Source: Neobacillus ginsengisoli
Lineage (GTDB): Bacteria; Bacillota; Bacilli; Bacillales_B; DSM-18226
Length of the DNA stretch: 64,000 bases
Assembly (NCBI RefSeq): GCF_030813055.1
Contig: NZ_JAUSTW010000011.1
Location: 43,934 to 107,933 of the forward strand
Reading direction: 5' to 3'
Positions 54,716-63,111 of this stretch are shown here, piece after piece. Both the position numbers and the translations under genes were made by a program. The first letter of the stretch is position 1; each line of letters begins with the position of its first letter. Below the pieces are notes generated by a model that saw only the letters and a list, made by a program, of their open reading frames with translations, did not search any database and was not told the DNA's origin.

Positions 54716-55323
54716 TGAAACATATATTCAATAAAGGGCAAGAACCTACAAAACCAACATTATTATTGCTTCATGGTACTGGTGGCAATGAATTAGACCT
54801 GTTACCTCTTGCGGGAAGAATTGATGATGAGGCTTCTGTATTAAGCGTTCGTGGAAATGTTTTAGAAAATGGAATGCCTCGGTTCTTCAGAAGATTAGCT
54901 GAAGGAGTCTTTGATGAACAAGACCTTATTTTTCGAACCAAAGAATTAAATGAGTTTCTTGACGAGGCAGCAGAAAAGTATGGTTTTGATAGAGATAATA
55001 TTGTTGCTATTGGATACTCAAATGGGGCCAATATAGCTGCAAGTTTATTGTTTCACTATCAAAATGCTTTAAAGGGTGCCATTCTTCATCACCCAATGGT
55101 GCCAAGAAAAGGAGTTGATCTTCCTGATTTATCAGGTAAGAATGTGTTTATTGCTGCGGGAACAAATGATCCAATATGCTCGCCAATGGAATCTGCTGAA
55201 TTAGAATCTTTATTAAAAAAAGCTAATGCGAATGTTGAACTTCATTGGGAGAATAGAGGTCATCAATTAACCATGGAAGAAGTTGAAGCCGCTGCAAAGT
55301 GGTATAAAGAACTTTATAAGTAA
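54715..55323 (+). CDS. Carboxylesterase/phospholipase-type hydrolase (MhqD-like)
   Basis: A 202-residue alpha/beta hydrolase. The oxyanion segment is LLLHGTGGNELDLLPLA, the nucleophile elbow IGYSNGANIA (S102), the acid D152 in GTNDPICSP and the histidine H183 in RGHQLT. B. subtilis MhqD has the same size and context. It may hydrolyse esters or ring-cleavage products. Start overlaps the preceding stop (TAATG), so translation is coupled. Confidence 0.9.
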   Translation: MKHIFNKGQEPTKPTLLLLHGTGGNELDLLPLAGRIDDEASVLSVRGNVLENGMPRFFRRLAEGVFDEQDLIFRTKELNEFLDEAAEKYGFDRDNIVAIGYSNGANIAASLLFHYQNALKGAILHHPMVPRKGVDLPDLSGKNVFIAAGTNDPICSPMESAELESLLKKANANVELHWENRGHQLTMEEVEAAAKWYKELYK

Positions 55324-55341
55324 CGTGGGGGTCATATTTAA

Positions 55342-55623
55342 ATGCTATTGATTCGTCATTCTATCGGGAGCCGCCTACTTTGCCAAACTGAACTTTATAC
55401 GATTGTAAATAAAGGTGAACGTTGGGAGATTAGCCTGCCAGTTGATGAAGAAACGTCTTCAAAAATTTTGAATTTTAAGCATGAGTTAAATGTATTTCAG
55501 GTAAATGAAACGGAAAAGACCTGGTATTACTCTTCTGATGCACAAGTAAATTATCAACCTAATGAAAAACAATTAGTGATACTGGCGGACCATAAAACGG
55601 TATATCCAACTATAACACCTTGA
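55342..55623 (+). CDS. Small hypothetical protein
   Basis: A 93-residue soluble protein 18 bases after the esterase gene (GTGGGGGTC upstream). The sequence (LYTIVNKGERWEISLPVDEE, VFQVNETEKTWYYSSDAQVN) looks beta-rich. I do not recognise a family. Operon position suggests an accessory function in the quinone/electrophile response. Confidence 0.5.
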   Translation: MLLIRHSIGSRLLCQTELYTIVNKGERWEISLPVDEETSSKILNFKHELNVFQVNETEKTWYYSSDAQVNYQPNEKQLVILADHKTVYPTITP

Positions 55624-55687
55624 ATCCAAGAATACTATTTAAACGGTGATACAAAGGGACAATTATTGTTGAAAGGAGAAATTAAAA

Positions 55688-55822
55688 ATGTTTGAGGTAA
55701 TGGTTACAGTTAATTATAAAGGTAAAAATTATCAAACCAATGTCCTTGCTAAAAAAGGAATGACTTGTGAAAAAATTATGCACATAGCCGAAGAGCAAGT
55801 AGTTAAACAATGGAGTAAATAG
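55688..55822 (+). CDS. 44-residue BA3454-like stress micro-protein
   Basis: A 44-codon gene with an excellent AAAGGAG ribosome site. The product has VTVNYKGKNYQTNVLAKKG and ends IAEEQVVKQWSK. This pattern is that of the small Bacillus family I know as BA3454 family stress response protein; the name is from memory. Its place between MhqD-like and pirin genes fits a stress role. Mechanism unknown. Confidence 0.65.
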   Translation: MFEVMVTVNYKGKNYQTNVLAKKGMTCEKIMHIAEEQVVKQWSK

Positions 55823-55872
55823 TACGTTGTCACCAAATGGGTTGTTGAAAATGAACTTAGGAGAGAAATTTT

Positions 55873-56571
55873 ATGCTAAAAAAAATCGAAAGTAGCAAAA
55901 TGGGTTCTAGTGATATTGGATGGTTAAAAAGTAAATTCCATTTTTCGTTTGCAGATTATTTTAATCCTGACAATATCCAATTCGGCGTTTTACGAGTAAT
56001 CAACGATGATTTGGTTGAAGCGAAAAAAGGTTTTGGTGTCCATCCTCATAGGGATATGGAGATCATATCATACGATGTCAATGGGGAATTAACACATGGT
56101 GATAGCATGGGAAATAATAACACTGTTACTCGTGGTCAAGTTCAATACATGAGTGCAGGTACAGGTGTACTTCATAGTGAGTATAACCTAGGTGAAGATA
56201 CACTTAGATTTTTGCAAATATGGATTCTCCCCGTAAAAAATGGACTTGAGCCAAACTACGGTGATTATAGATTCAATTGGGAAGACAGAAAGAATAATTT
56301 TTTGCATATGGTTTCAGGATTAAACGGAAATGCCCCAATCAAAATTAATCAGAATGCAAACATTTTTTCATTGGAATTGGATCAAGGAAATGAGATTACC
56401 TTCCCTGTAAAAGAGGGCAGGCAGGCTTATTTAGTTCAAATTGAAGGCACTTCCGTAATTAATGATATTGAGTTGTCCGATAGAGATGGAATGGAGATTG
56501 TTGAAGAAGATATTCAAATTAAAGCCGTTGAAACGTCACACATCTTAATTATAGAAATGAAAAAAGAATAG
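55873..56571 (+). CDS. Pirin-family bicupin protein (YhhW/YhaK type)
   Basis: A 232-residue double-cupin protein. The N-terminal cupin carries FGVHPHRDMEIISYDVNGEL and the metal ligands H-x-H plus QVQYMSAGTGVLHSEYN, as in bacterial quercetin 2,3-dioxygenase-like pirins. The C-terminal cupin is degenerate. It may oxidise aromatic electrophiles or act as a redox sensor. Ribosome site TAGGAGAG. It matches the detoxification theme of its neighbours. Confidence 0.9.
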   Translation: MLKKIESSKMGSSDIGWLKSKFHFSFADYFNPDNIQFGVLRVINDDLVEAKKGFGVHPHRDMEIISYDVNGELTHGDSMGNNNTVTRGQVQYMSAGTGVLHSEYNLGEDTLRFLQIWILPVKNGLEPNYGDYRFNWEDRKNNFLHMVSGLNGNAPIKINQNANIFSLELDQGNEITFPVKEGRQAYLVQIEGTSVINDIELSDRDGMEIVEEDIQIKAVETSHILIIEMKKE

Positions 56572-56616
56572 TGAATAAATAAATTAGGAAGATAGAAATA
56601 ATAGGTGGTGTAATAA

Positions 56617-57282
56617 ATGAGTTTCTTATCCAAACTATTTGGAAATTCATCTGATAAGGAGGCAGAAAAAATGACAAATGTAAAATTAGCAGTGATCTAT
56701 TACAGCATGGGAGGAACAAATTATCAATTATCACAATGGGCTGCTGAAGGGGCAAAAGAAGCAGGTGCAGAAGTAAAGGTTCTTAAAGTACCAGAACTTG
56801 CACCACAATCAGTTATTGAAGGAAATCCAGGTTGGAAAGCACATGTAGAAGCAACAAAGGATGTTCCAGAGGTTAAATTAGAAGACCTGGAATGGGCAGA
56901 TGCCATTATTTTCAGTGTACCTACTCGATTTGGTAACATGCCTGCACAAATGAAACAATTCTTAGATACAACTGGTGGTCTGTGGTTTAATGGGAAGCTA
57001 GTGAATAAGGTTGTAAGTGCAATGTCTTCCGCTCAAAACCCGCACGGCGGTCAAGAGGCAACTATTTTATCACTATATACAACAATGTATCACTGGGGTG
57101 CCATTGTCGCTGCTCCTGGTTATACTGACCCAGTAACATTTGGAGCAGGTGGTAACCCGTATGGAACAAGCGTTACTGTTGGTCAAGATGGAAAAATGAT
57201 TGAAGATGTTCAAGCAGCGGTAAAACACCAAGCTAAAAGGACTGTAACAGTTGCAGAATGGGTTAAGAAAGCCAACCAATAA
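56617..57282 (+). CDS. NAD(P)H:quinone oxidoreductase, WrbA family (long N-terminus)
   Basis: A flavodoxin-fold enzyme reducing quinones by two electrons. Landmarks: IYYSMGGTNYQLSQWAAEGA (FMN phosphate loop), AIIFSVPTRFGNMPAQMKQF and QNPHGGQEATILSLYTTMYH. From 56617 (AGGTGGTG) it has 221 residues, with an 18-residue extension FLSKLFGNSSDKEAEK. A second start at 56671 (residue 19) has an even better AAGGAGG site and matches the paralogue at 58114, so two forms may be made. A terminator follows at 57292. Confidence 0.9.
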   Translation: MSFLSKLFGNSSDKEAEKMTNVKLAVIYYSMGGTNYQLSQWAAEGAKEAGAEVKVLKVPELAPQSVIEGNPGWKAHVEATKDVPEVKLEDLEWADAIIFSVPTRFGNMPAQMKQFLDTTGGLWFNGKLVNKVVSAMSSAQNPHGGQEATILSLYTTMYHWGAIVAAPGYTDPVTFGAGGNPYGTSVTVGQDGKMIEDVQAAVKHQAKRTVTVAEWVKKANQ

Positions 57283-57291
57283 AATTTTATA

Positions 57292-57322
57292 AACTAATCG
57301 GGCCTCCCGATTAGTTTTTTAA
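57292..57322 (+). terminator. Terminator of the first WrbA gene
   Basis: AACTAATCGGG and CCCGATTAGTT with a short loop, followed by six T. Confidence 0.85.
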
Positions 57323-57556
57323 GTAAATAGAGATAGGGGAAATGCATTTTGGGGGCTCTATGCCTGCATCTTTTCACATAGATTAAATTTTTAAATCTTT
57401 TAATCTCCAAGGAATATTAATAACATACCAAAGAGAAAATAATGATGAAAATCTAGTCAAACAAACAGTAGTTGTAATTTAGGAAAATAGAGAAATTTTT
57501 TTAGGTACTTTTTATTAATAACCTTAATGTAATTACATTTTTCAATAAAGGAGAAA

Positions 57557-57991
57557 ATGATGACTGAACAAGAACCTTTATTTACTGCCTCTGCCACAGC
57601 GGTTGGGGGAAGACAAGGAAGAGTGGAATCGTCCGATGGCAATATAAAAATGGATTTAGCGATGCCAGGAACCCCAAGAGCAAAAGAATTACCAAATGCT
57701 ACAAATCCTGAACAGTTGTTTGCTTGTGGTTACTCTGCTTGTTTTGATGGGGCTATACAACACATAGCAAGGCGAGAGCATGTTAAATTTGATTCCCAAG
57801 TAACTGCAAATGTAAGTTTTTTTAAAGATGATGTTGATCAAGGATTTAAAATTGCTGTAACGTTACAAGTAAAAGGAAATGGCATTGAAAAAGAAAAATT
57901 AGAAGAGCTTGTACATAAGGCCCACGAATTCTGTCCATATTCAAAAGCTACAAGAGGAAATATTGACGTAACTCTTGAAGTGGTTGAATAA
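57557..57991 (+). CDS. Organic hydroperoxide resistance protein (OsmC/Ohr family)
   Basis: A 144-residue thiol peroxidase of the Ohr type. The reactive cysteine is C62 in CGYSACFDGAI and the resolving cysteine C126 in HEFCPYSKATRGN; C57 is an extra cysteine. The N-terminal FTASATAVGGRQGRVESSDG is typical of Ohr. It reduces organic hydroperoxides using lipoyl or thiol donors. AAAGGAG ribosome site. No adjacent OhrR; the MarR protein at 51161 is MhqR-like instead. Confidence 0.9.
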   Translation: MMTEQEPLFTASATAVGGRQGRVESSDGNIKMDLAMPGTPRAKELPNATNPEQLFACGYSACFDGAIQHIARREHVKFDSQVTANVSFFKDDVDQGFKIAVTLQVKGNGIEKEKLEELVHKAHEFCPYSKATRGNIDVTLEVVE

Positions 57992-58113
57992 TAAATATCC
58001 ATATGATAATGACCTAAAATTAAATTTAAATTGAAAATGACAAGAGGGGCAATTAATAATAATCCAAGTTCAACTATAAATAATTTTTCTTTATAAAAAG
58101 GAGAATGACATTA

Positions 58114-58737
58114 ATGTCAAATGTGAATCTTGCAATTGTATTTTATAGTTCAACAGGTACAAATTATCAATTATCACAATGGGCTTTGGAGGGTGCAAAA
58201 GAAGCTGGTGCAGAGGTCAAGGTATTAAAAGTTCCAGAATTAGCTCCACAATCTGTCATTGATTCAAATCCCGCGTGGAAGCATTATTCTGAAGAAGTTG
58301 CAGCTTGTGTTCCAACTGTTTCACTAGATGATCTAGAATGGGCAGATGCAATTATTTTCAGTGTACCAACTCGATTTGGGAATATGCCATCACAAATGAA
58401 GCAGTTCTTAGATACAACGGGCGGTTTATGGTTTAACGGAAAGTTAGTAAATAAAGTTGTAAGTGCTATGACTTCTGCACAAAATCCACATGGCGGTCAA
58501 GAGGCAACTATTTTATCTTTATATACAACAATGCACCATTGGGGAGCGATTATTGCAACTCCAGGATATACTGATTCAGTAATATTTGGAGCAGGCGGTA
58601 ATCCATATGGAATAAGTGTAACAGTGGATCAGAATGGAAAAATGGTTGAAGATTTTTCAGCTGTCCAGGCTGCCGTTAAACATCAAGCTAAAAGGACAGT
58701 AACAGTTGCAAAATGGGTAAAGAAAGCGAATCAATAA
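58114..58737 (+). CDS. NAD(P)H:quinone oxidoreductase, WrbA family (second copy)
   Basis: A 207-residue paralogue of the protein at 56617, nearly identical in the FMN and active-site segments (FYSSTGTNYQLSQWALEGAK, FSVPTRFGNMPSQMKQFLDT). It differs mainly between residues 48 and 65. Both carry the same terminal VKKANQ and similar terminators, pointing to a local duplication with an Ohr gene in between. The ATG at 58114 is better spaced from AAAGGAG than the one nine bases earlier. Confidence 0.9.
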   Translation: MSNVNLAIVFYSSTGTNYQLSQWALEGAKEAGAEVKVLKVPELAPQSVIDSNPAWKHYSEEVAACVPTVSLDDLEWADAIIFSVPTRFGNMPSQMKQFLDTTGGLWFNGKLVNKVVSAMTSAQNPHGGQEATILSLYTTMHHWGAIIATPGYTDSVIFGAGGNPYGISVTVDQNGKMVEDFSAVQAAVKHQAKRTVTVAKWVKKANQ

Positions 58738-58743
58738 GTATGA

Positions 58744-58775
58744 GAAACTAATCGGAAAAATCCGATTAGTTTTTT
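58744..58775 (+). terminator. Terminator of the second WrbA gene
   Basis: AAACTAATCGGA, loop AAAA, TCCGATTAGTTT then a run of T; nearly the same stem as at 57292. Confidence 0.85.
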
Positions 58776-58962
58776 TGTGGGTAAAATGTTGATTTCAAGC
58801 AGATTGTGAATTGATGTACTTAAAGTAAACCAGCTAATAGTTTGTCAACATTTTTCAATCAAAGCTTAAAATTTTTTATGATATACTAAAAATGTGCATG
58901 CCAAATAACCTTCCTTCATTATACTTTTGGAAGGTTTTGTATTGTTTAGTTTTATTTATTAT

Positions 58963-60198
58963 TTAAGCTATATCTTGGAAAGTTGAGTTGCTTTTTAACA
59001 TTGCATAGATCCATTGTAAAAGCTTATTTGCACAGGCTATTACAGCTACTTTATAAGGCTTTCCTTCTTCCCGTTTCTTATCATAGAACTCTCGTAACCT
59101 CTTGTTGCGTGGGAGTATATCTTTGGTTGTTTTCTTTTTTCGACAATCACGAATGGCACATTTAACGGCTAAATATAAGGCACGCCTAAGCCTGCTAGAC
59201 CCTCTTTTGGTTATTCTGTTCACTGTTCCTTTGAACCTTCCTGATTCAAAGATACTAGGGTCAATTCCGGCAAATGCTACAAGTTTTTTAGGATGATTAA
59301 ACCGATCAATCTCACCAATTTCAGAAATAATCATTGCCGCGATTTTTTCTCCGATACCAGGGATTGATTGGATAATTTTATATTCTATAAGTTCTTTTGC
59401 TAAAGCATCTATCTCAGCCTGAAACGTTGATAGGTGCTTTTGGTATTCTAAAAGCATATTGATATACATTTTTAGCGTTAAAATATGGCTTTGATATAAA
59501 GTTTTCTGAAAGGGATTTCGTGCTGCTGCAGTTATCAGTTCCTTTGCCTTTGTAGCCGCCCACTTACGAGAACGACTATTACAGTTTTCCTTTATTCTAT
59601 CTGCTATCGTTTCCTCTTCAGCTTTTAAGACATCGTTAGATGTAGGATATTCTAGTAGAGTTAGTAAAGAAACAACAGAATATAAGTCCCCAAAAACACC
59701 TTTATACTCAGGGAAAACCTGATCAAGAACTGCTTGAAACTGGAGCTTAGATTGTACAAATATTTCAGTTAAGTTTTCGTGTTGCCGTGTTAGATTACGA
59801 AGGTTTAAGAGGTGAATTCCTCGTTTTTTATAGGGCTCCAAATCCTCTTTATAGTACAATTCACAGAGATGATAAGCATCGATTTTATCTGTTTTTACTT
59901 TCCGTAAACTCGAGCTCCTTGCACGATAGGAGATAAGTGGATTTATTATAATTAATAAATAATCCCTGTCCTCAAAATACTGAACAACGGGAGTATGATA
60001 ATGCCCTGTAGCTTCAAGAACAATTGGAGGTTTAACTCCTGTTACGTTCTCAATTTCTCTAAGAAATTGATGTAAAATATCTAATCCCTCCAGAGTATGT
60101 GATACTTTAAAACTACTTTTGTAAGGTTTTTTCTTATCCAAGAAAGCTTGAACCTGACTTTCGCCTTTTGCTATATCCAGACCAACGACTGGATTCAT
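58963..60198 (-). CDS. IS110-family transposase
   Basis: A 411-residue DEDD recombinase, only distantly related to the one at 43804. The N-terminal RuvC-like part has VVGLDIAKGESQVQ, VLEATGHYHTPVVQ and RKVKTDKIDAYHL. The C-terminal Transposase_20 domain has IIQSIPGIGEKIAAMIISEI and the serine-containing IFESGRFKGTVNRITKRGS. GGAGGAG lies at the right distance before the ATG at 60198. Intact and possibly active. Confidence 0.93.
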   Translation of the reverse strand: MNPVVGLDIAKGESQVQAFLDKKKPYKSSFKVSHTLEGLDILHQFLREIENVTGVKPPIVLEATGHYHTPVVQYFEDRDYLLIIINPLISYRARSSSLRKVKTDKIDAYHLCELYYKEDLEPYKKRGIHLLNLRNLTRQHENLTEIFVQSKLQFQAVLDQVFPEYKGVFGDLYSVVSLLTLLEYPTSNDVLKAEEETIADRIKENCNSRSRKWAATKAKELITAAARNPFQKTLYQSHILTLKMYINMLLEYQKHLSTFQAEIDALAKELIEYKIIQSIPGIGEKIAAMIISEIGEIDRFNHPKKLVAFAGIDPSIFESGRFKGTVNRITKRGSSRLRRALYLAVKCAIRDCRKKKTTKDILPRNKRLREFYDKKREEGKPYKVAVIACANKLLQWIYAMLKSNSTFQDIA

Positions 60199-60224
60199 TT
60201 TTAAATCTCCTCCTCTAATAAATA

Positions 60225-60400
60225 AAATCACCGGTACCCCTAATTCCTTCTTGTAGTATCATAGCTTCGCTTGTTATACGAGATCCATTGTCCCAACCAG
60301 CCTCAATCATGTTTCTACAAGTAGGGGGCGAACTGTTTAGCTGACGGGATCTAAGTCCCACGGGTGCTTACGTTCTACCCCGGCTACCGTTATAATAAAA
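60225..60400 (-). ncRNA. Candidate bridge RNA region upstream of the second IS110 transposase
   Basis: On the minus strand the 200-base leader is non-coding and shows potential stems such as GTGGGACTTAGATCCCG and GGTAGCCGGGGTAGAACG, plus CTTGTAG..CTACAAG pairing (60273/60316 area). IS110-group elements carry their bridge RNA in this upstream end, with loops matching target and donor. Existence of the RNA here is inferred. Confidence 0.4.
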
Positions 60401-60444
60401 CCAAATAAAAATTGGTCAACCAGAAATATCTGGCTGACCTTATA

Positions 60445-60475
60445 ATACGAACGGGTGTTTTACTTTCACAACAAA
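60445..60475 (+). repeat. Dispersed repeats type B (pair)
   Basis: AACGGGTGTTTTACTTTCAC then AACAAACGGGCTG, with CAGTCTTTTTTT behind. It adjoins the second IS110 element. Confidence 0.55.
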
Positions 60476-60623
60476 CGGGCTGTTTAGGCAGTCTTTTTTT
60501 TTTATAGATATTTAATTAAAGGCACCAAAAAAAGGAAGGGAATAACAGTAACAATCGAGAATACTCATTGTTATTGGAATATTAAGGAAAGGGTGGGGGA
60601 CGATTTATAATAAGAAATGTGTT

Positions 60624-62033
60624 TTGATTTTAATACCTTTAATAATTGTTATTTCATTCGCTACTTGGTTGCTATTAAAAGATATTAAACAAGCAGAATC
60701 ATCTAAAATTGAAAAAACACCCAAAATGCAATTCTCTCCAAAAAGTGTGTCCCCAGGAAGTCAAAGCCAATATTATATCAGGTTGTCAATGAATCAAGAC
60801 GGAAGGTTTCATTTAGAAACAACGGTAAAAGTAAAAAACGCTTCTAAAGATTCGTGGGACAATTTAGTGTTTTACTTTATTCCGAATATGTTTACAAAAA
60901 AGAATTCACCACAATTAGAACAGCCATCTACAGATCAATTTGTTAAAGTAGCAATCGATGGTGCAAAAGTTGATTTTAAACTAGATAAGGATACATTAAA
61001 TATTCCTCTGGCAAGAAAATTAGACTCTAATAAAGAAATTACAGTTGATTTTGTCTATGATTTTACTCTCCCAGAAAAGGGTTATAGATTTACAAAGAAT
61101 AATGGAAATTTTTATTTGGCACAATTCTATCCTATGGTTACTACATATAGAAATCATCAATGGAATAAGGAAGAATATAAAACCCATGGTGAAACATATC
61201 ATACAGCATTCAGTGATTTTAAAGTAACCTATGACATTCCAAATGAGTATACCTTAGTCTCAACTAGTGAAAATGATAAATATCCTAGCGAAAACAAAGG
61301 TTCATTCGAAGTTAAAAAAGTAAAAGAAATTTTTATGGCGATACTTAAACAGCCAATTGTCACTGAAAAAAAGGAGGGACACGTAAATATCAGGGTATTT
61401 GGAAATGAAGAAGATAAAAATTTAATAAAGGAAATAAGTGAAACAGCCTCAGATGCCCTAAGCTTCTTTGAAAAGAATATTGGCTCTTACTCGTTCAAAC
61501 AATTAGATATAGTTTTAAATCAGATGGGAATGGAATATCCAGGTATAGTAACTGCGGGGTCAATTCAAAATCTGACACAAGTTAACCCTGATTCTCTAAA
61601 ATATATGGTTGTTCACGAAATTGCACATCAATGGTTTTATGCAGTTGTCAGTAATGATCCTTATAATGAAGCTTGGTTGGATGAAGGGTTCGCTGATTTT
61701 GCTGGAAAACTATATTATTTTTCTAAATCGAAACATGATAACCCTTTTGAATCAATACCAATAAACGACTTAGATCTTCCTGTAAATATGCCTCTAAATA
61801 AGTATTCATCAAATTCAAGCTCATATTTTTATGGTAAATCAGAAGTTATGCTATGGAAATTTTTTGAAAAAAGGGGTGGGATTAAAGAGGCTGAAAAATT
61901 CTTGAAAAATTATTATGATTTTTATAAATACAAAGAGGTAAATACGCAAGAATTTGTTAGATTTACTAAATATTATTTCAATTTAAAAAGTAACTCTGTA
62001 TTCAATGAATGGTTATTACTTAAGGACTCGTAA
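60624..62033 (+). CDS. M1-family (gluzincin) metallopeptidase, membrane-anchored
   Basis: A 469-residue protein with an N-terminal hydrophobic anchor, so the catalytic part lies outside the cell. The zinc motif H331-E-I-A-H335 is followed 19 residues later by E354 (NEAWLDEGFADFAG), as in M1 aminopeptidases, preceded by the GMEYPG variant of the exopeptidase GAMEN loop. The C-terminal ERAP-like domain is missing, so it is a short form. The TTG at 60624 has no ribosome site. GGGTGGGGG lies before an in-frame ATT at 60603 that would add YNKKCV, a basic head. Confidence 0.85.
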   Translation: MILIPLIIVISFATWLLLKDIKQAESSKIEKTPKMQFSPKSVSPGSQSQYYIRLSMNQDGRFHLETTVKVKNASKDSWDNLVFYFIPNMFTKKNSPQLEQPSTDQFVKVAIDGAKVDFKLDKDTLNIPLARKLDSNKEITVDFVYDFTLPEKGYRFTKNNGNFYLAQFYPMVTTYRNHQWNKEEYKTHGETYHTAFSDFKVTYDIPNEYTLVSTSENDKYPSENKGSFEVKKVKEIFMAILKQPIVTEKKEGHVNIRVFGNEEDKNLIKEISETASDALSFFEKNIGSYSFKQLDIVLNQMGMEYPGIVTAGSIQNLTQVNPDSLKYMVVHEIAHQWFYAVVSNDPYNEAWLDEGFADFAGKLYYFSKSKHDNPFESIPINDLDLPVNMPLNKYSSNSSSYFYGKSEVMLWKFFEKRGGIKEAEKFLKNYYDFYKYKEVNTQEFVRFTKYYFNLKSNSVFNEWLLLKDS

Positions 62034-62040
62034 AACGTTA

Positions 62041-62155
62041 GTTTTACAACAAATGGGCTGTTTCGACAGTCCTTTTTCATTATCGTTATTCAAGTAACGG
62101 GGCAGGTTAGTTGAACAATCGTCATTAGCTTTTATTCAACAATCGGGCCATTTAA
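62041..62155 (+). repeat. Cluster of dispersed repeats type B
   Basis: Units TACAACAAATGGGCTG, TTCAAGTAACGGGGCAGG and TTCAACAATCGGGCC stand in a row with CAGTCCTTTTTCATT between the first two. This mirrors the cluster at 48388-48492. Confidence 0.6.
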
Positions 62156-62306
62156 TAGAATAAGGAAAAGGATTATTAGAGGCAAATCAAAGTGGTTTAA
62201 TCAGAATATATTTTTGTTTTCATAAAATGGGTTTGGTATTCCAATATTTTATCGAAACAGGAACGCACGTTTGTTAAAATAAAGTAAACGATAAAGGAGG
62301 AGTTTG

Positions 62307-62780
62307 ATGAGTAACGTAATGCTTCGGAATGTGGTTGGGGATGACCTTCCTATTTTTTTCAAGCACCAACAGAACCGTGAAGCAAACCATATGGCTGCCT
62401 TTACGAGTAAGGACCCCGGTGATTGGAATAGCTTCATTACACACTGGAACAAAATTCTTACGGATAAGGATATTATGAAGCAGACGATCATTGTCGAAAA
62501 TAACGTGGTTGGCCATATTTCATGTTTCGAGCAGTTCGGAGAACCAGAGGTTAGCTATTGGATTGGAAAAGAATATTGGGGTAAAGGAATTGCAACTAAC
62601 GCTTTAAGGGAATTTCTAAAACACGTTACAATTCGTCCCCTTTATGCTCGTGCTGCGAAAGACAACATTGGATCACTCAAGGTACTGGAAAGATGCGGAT
62701 TTACGATCACTGGTCAAGACAGCGGGTTTTCCAATGCACGTGGTGAAGATGTGGAGGAGTTTATTCTCACCCTCATTTAA
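62307..62780 (+). CDS. GNAT-family N-acetyltransferase
   Basis: A 157-residue acetyltransferase with LRNVVGDDLPIFFKHQQNRE at the start, VSYWIGKEYWGKGIATNALR (acetyl-CoA pyrophosphate loop, motif A) and PLYARAAKDNIGSLKVLERCGF (motif B). It resembles the RimJ/RimL branch that acetylates protein N-termini or small amines; the substrate is unknown. AAAGGAGGAG places the start at the ATG at 62307. Confidence 0.88.
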   Translation: MSNVMLRNVVGDDLPIFFKHQQNREANHMAAFTSKDPGDWNSFITHWNKILTDKDIMKQTIIVENNVVGHISCFEQFGEPEVSYWIGKEYWGKGIATNALREFLKHVTIRPLYARAAKDNIGSLKVLERCGFTITGQDSGFSNARGEDVEEFILTLI

Positions 62781-62897
62781 GAAATCAAAAGGTAGGGTGC
62801 TTATTACGTTATAGGGCGCTTTTCTTTAGTAAGAAGGCGTCTTTTTGATATTCCCCTACACATTAAGGGATTAGATTTTGTTAAGGTAAAAAAAGAT

Positions 62898-62928
62898 TGT
62901 GAAGATTATCACTTAAACTATAGGGTGC
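62898..62928 (+). repeat. Dispersed repeat type A
   Basis: TGTGAAGATTATCACTTAAA then CTATAGGGTGC. Confidence 0.7.
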
Positions 62929-63111
62929 GTTTGTTTAAGAAAGAGAATACTTTATACCATTTCCATTAGGGCTGTCCACAAGCTTTAATAGCCTGATTTC
63001 AATTGAATGGGACAATTAAATACTATAATATTTCTCATAAAAGATTAATATAAAATTAATCCAAATAACAATCTTATACTACTAAAATAAATATAAAAAG
63101 GGGAAATTAAG

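Larger units (their letters stand above)
58800..60440 (-). mobile_element. Second IS110-family insertion sequence (ends not resolved)
   Basis: An intact transposase (58963-60198, minus strand) with about 200 bases of structured upstream sequence (to ~60400) and a hairpin downstream (AACCTTCC/GGAAGGTT at 58908-58942). A degraded dispersed repeat (TGTGAATTGATGTACTTAAA, ~58804) and another repeat at ~60445 (AACGGGTG) lie at the two sides. No clear inverted repeats, as usual for IS110. Confidence 0.7.
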
